Translations under genes and position numbers: made by a program | Part shown: in pieces, positions 46,528-49,184 of the stretch | Layout: each line of letters begins with the position of its first letter | Numbering within the stretch: position 1 is the stretch's first letter | Notes under the pieces: model-generated | What the model was told of the DNA's origin: nothing | Databases searched by the model: none | The model's input: the letters and a program-made list of their open reading frames with translations, nothing else | Assembly (NCBI GenBank): GCA_022385805.1 | Contig: MU277794.1 | Span: 1-49,184 of the forward strand | Length of the DNA: 49,184 bases | Reading direction: 5' to 3' | From: Pilatotrama ljubarskyi | Taxonomy: Eukaryota; Basidiomycota; Agaricomycetes; Polyporales; Polyporaceae

Positions 46528-48963
46528 ATGTCCTCAGCTAAACCCGCCTCGAGCGGGACGGCCTCAGGAACACCTCAGCCACCACCTCGAATACCGGAGA
46601 GCTTCATCGAAGTACCAGAGCAGCGGCTATATGTTCTTAGTTTGGGTGTAGCATGCCAGGTATGTAATTCACATTCACGAAGTGCTGTGGCGTCTGCATC
46701 GTCTGGAGGAGGATTAGCCAGCTCGCAGTTCCAACCACTTCGCTGTCAAGGAAGATGGATGACTTGAACAGAACAGCTGATTTGTACACTAGGCGGCCAA
46801 ACTCCTCGACCTGTTCCGATACTGGCTGTGGCCGAGTGACGCACCATTGCACTTTGCAAGGAAGTGGATGCTCGTGGACTTCCTTTACTGTGCCTTTCTC
46901 TCCTGGCTTCGTATACCACGCCTGAGATACAGCGCGGCTGTGGTCGCTCTGCAAATTATTTCTCTCTGGCTTTTCGACGGCCTAGCGTTTGGCGGAATCT
47001 CCGTAAATGTCGGTGTCGGCGGTTCGTGGGTGCAGTCGAGCCGTTCGTCAGGTACGTGCATCCACGGAAGTCGCCTGATTGCAACTCATCGACTTGACAT
47101 GTACGCAGCCCTCCCAGGTACTAGAACATCTGCTATATGGGACTACCTGCCCGATTTCGGCCTCCCGGTGCTGTACGGGGCGAAGGACACCCACCTCCTC
47201 GGACAGCACACTGTGCGCATGTCTCCCATCAGCACGGCGCAACTCAATCCTCAGGGCGAGACCTTCTGTCTGGCCGACCCATCTTCTCACGTCCTTGTTC
47301 CTCTCCTGCTCAACAACACTTCTCCCAGTAGCGTGAGGTACACCCTCACACCTCTGGCCTATTCAGAGTCTTCCAAAAGCTCCGGGAAGATCGAGCATCT
47401 GGAGCTCTCTGCGAAGGACCTGCGCGCCATCGAGCAGAGCCGTGTAGAGCACCTGCAGCTCATACGTGCAGCCGCCGCCAAGAAAGAGATCGAAGAGTAC
47501 GACGAATACGACGACGAGGACGAAGAAGAGCTGACACAGTCCACCGGCCACGGTCACTTGCAGAAGACTCAGGACATGACATACATCCGGGTCACCAAGC
47601 CCGGGACTCTCCGTCTGGAACGCGTCGTAGACCAGTCAAACGTCGATGCGCGGCTCATCTATCCCGATGAGATCACAATCGTACCATGCCCTCGTGCTGA
47701 GTTCACGCCAGAGAGCATAGAGCAGACCAAGGACGTGCGTTGCGCGACGTCCCGCCTGGTCAGCGGCGCAGGCGAAGAGGTCCAGCTTGAAATCGACATC
47801 TACGGCGTGCCTCCGCTCAGCCTGCGCTGGACCCGTGAGGTCGGCTCCCGTCGGGAGTCGTTTATGGTCGAGGGTATAGAGGGCCCTGAGCACGAGCACA
47901 CGGTGCATTCGAACGGAGACGACCGCCGCGTCTCCAGCGTACTCGGGCAGCGGGCACCCACTCGGGTGAAGGTCCCGCTGACAGTCGTGCTCGATGCGCT
48001 TGGCACGCACACATACACGCTCGAGTCAGTGACGGATGCCCTCGGTAACGTCGCGAAGGCTGGGCAGCCCGTCGAAGCCGCGCTTGCTGTTAGCGCTCGC
48101 AAAGTGCCGCCTACTGGACACCTGCACGACTCTACGCGGTCCACTCGTTCGGTCTCGGTGCTCCGTCGCCCGGGTGTCTCCTTCAAGCATTGTGGTCCAG
48201 GCCAACCGGCATCGCTGCTCATTGGCTCGGAAGCCCCTCTGACCATCTCGACGCTCGACGCCGATGCCCAGGACGCGCCATGGGACGTGACCGTGCGCTA
48301 CGACCCGCCGACGGAGGAAGGCGGAAAGCCGAGCAAGCGGTACAAAGGGTGGGAGAAGACGCTCACCACGCAAAACGAGCGCAAGGACCTTACCCTCCGC
48401 GCGAACGCCCCGGGTGAGTATACGATCGTCGGGGTGCACGGCCGGCACTGCGAGGGCGATGTCCTCAGCCCAGAAACGTGCAAGGTGGTCGAACGACCGC
48501 TGCCCACTGCGGAGATTGAATGGAAGAAGATTCACGAGTGGTACGTCCGCTAGCTACTCCTCCGCGTTGCCATTCCATTGAGACGTCGAGCAGCTCGGGC
48601 GACACTGGCGTCTCTGCGTCGCTGGTGCTCCACGGCACGCCGCCGTTTACGGTGTGGTACCGCTCGCAGCGGGACAACGAGCCGCCGAAGGACGTGCCGA
48701 GGAACTTCCCGAGCTCGCGCGGCGAGCTGACCGCGCAGCCGGACCGCAGTGGACACTACACATTCAGGTTCACGCATATGAGCGACGCGAACTACAAGAA
48801 GGTCGAGCTGAAGGGTCCGGTGATCGAGCTCGATGTGCACCCGCCGCCTGCGGCCGACTTTCTTTTGATCCTCGTTTATTGCCCTCGAGGGCCGAGCCCT
48901 ATGGTAGGCAACAGTGCTACGTGTATCTACGGAGTATGTAAACGGGGGGGTTGCCAGACGTAG
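46528..48963 (+). CDS. POM152: Pom152-type membrane ring nucleoporin, apparently truncated at the C-terminus
   Basis: Integral nuclear pore membrane protein whose lumenal part is a string of Ig-like repeats. Exons 46528-46659, 46793-47051, 47109-48540 and 48594-48963 give 730 residues. The N-terminal signature is RIPESFIEVPEQRLYVLSLG and KLLDLFRYWLWPSD, followed by hydrophobic segments (KWMLVDFLYCAFLSWL, VVALQIISLWLFDGLAFG). The lumenal part contains GAKDTHLLGQHTVRMSPIST, an acidic segment (EEYDEYDDEDEEE) and several Ig-like strands (VQLEIDIYGVPPLSLRW, CGPGQPASLLIGSEAPLTIS, GVSASLVLHGTPPFTVWYR, DRSGHYTFRFTHMSD). Fungal Pom152 is usually over 1100 residues. Here the frame runs from LDVHPPPAADF into unrelated sequence and stops at 48961. 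Either the gene is broken here or a splice into sequence beyond the window was missed. The 57-nt intron at 47052-47108 is open in frame. Confidence 0.85.
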
Positions 48964-49184
48964 GTAGGGGGGTGGGTTGAAGTTGAAGCAACAGCAGAGC
49001 TGCCGCAGCGAATAGATGGATATATGTATGCTAGAGTGGGAGAAGAGTGGTGTGAGCAAGAAGATAAGAAGAAAAAGGTACCTATGGGCCCGACGCCGCG
49101 TGCACCGCGCCGGCTGCACACGGACAGCAGGGCACCGGGTTCTAAACCTCCCGCCCTTGACGACCGCGGGTGCGCGGCTGGACA
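48964..49184. other. Window edge, no assigned gene
   Basis: After a G run, a purine-rich block (AAGAAGATAAGAAGAAAAAG) precedes a very GC-rich last 100 bases. On the minus strand these are open (VRVQPARCTRRRAHR) up to a possible donor at 49076-49081. They could be the edge of a minus-strand exon, but this is not decidable here. Confidence 0.3.

Overview
The window is nuclear DNA of a filamentous basidiomycete, most likely an Agaricomycete of the wood-decay type. It is GC-rich and densely packed, on both strands, with genes cut by many 48-60 nt GT-AG introns. It includes families typical of such fungi: a Tnp2/CACTA-type transposase, an intradiol dioxygenase, a PsiD/PSD-family decarboxylase and an NRPS-like adenylating enzyme. 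No bacterial features (operons, Shine-Dalgarno sites, CRISPR) are present. Exon models were built by hand by joining frames at splice sites and checking phase; protein lengths refer to those models.

Region 1 (1-10.8 kb) is accessory. Two tandem paralogues of an unrecognised membrane protein family (185-1454 and 2059-5135) share a GYRREDGRRL core and intron phases. They are followed by an apparently intact Tnp2-type transposase (5350-9380), then by a strongly strand-skewed G-rich tandem array and a cluster of inverted repeats.

Region 2 (10.8-26.1 kb) is mostly housekeeping and lipid genes: methionine aminopeptidase 2, a hormone-sensitive-lipase-like hydrolase, an Isc1-type neutral sphingomyelinase (minus) divergent from a phosphatidylserine-decarboxylase-family enzyme (plus), a secreted type-B carboxylesterase (minus), and a Yvc1-type vacuolar TRP channel that needs a 5-nt micro-exon.

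Region 3 (26.5-37.2 kb) holds a 1288-residue protein that may be the meiotic Zip2/SHOC1 factor, a kelch protein (minus), a salicylate-hydroxylase-like FAD monooxygenase, histone H4 (minus), and a thioredoxin with an unusual C-terminal membrane segment that shares a short divergent promoter with H4.

Region 4 (37.2-49.2 kb) has a 2 kb gap, then a 1600-residue adenylation-carrier protein fused to membrane segments and three left-handed beta-helix blocks. This is the architecture of poly-lysine synthetase (Pls/PosA family) and is the most unusual gene here. An intradiol ring-cleavage dioxygenase (minus) and the nucleoporin Pom152 (plus, apparently cut short) complete the window. The monooxygenase and the dioxygenase could act in sequence on an aromatic compound, but they are 9 kb apart and unlinked in transcription.
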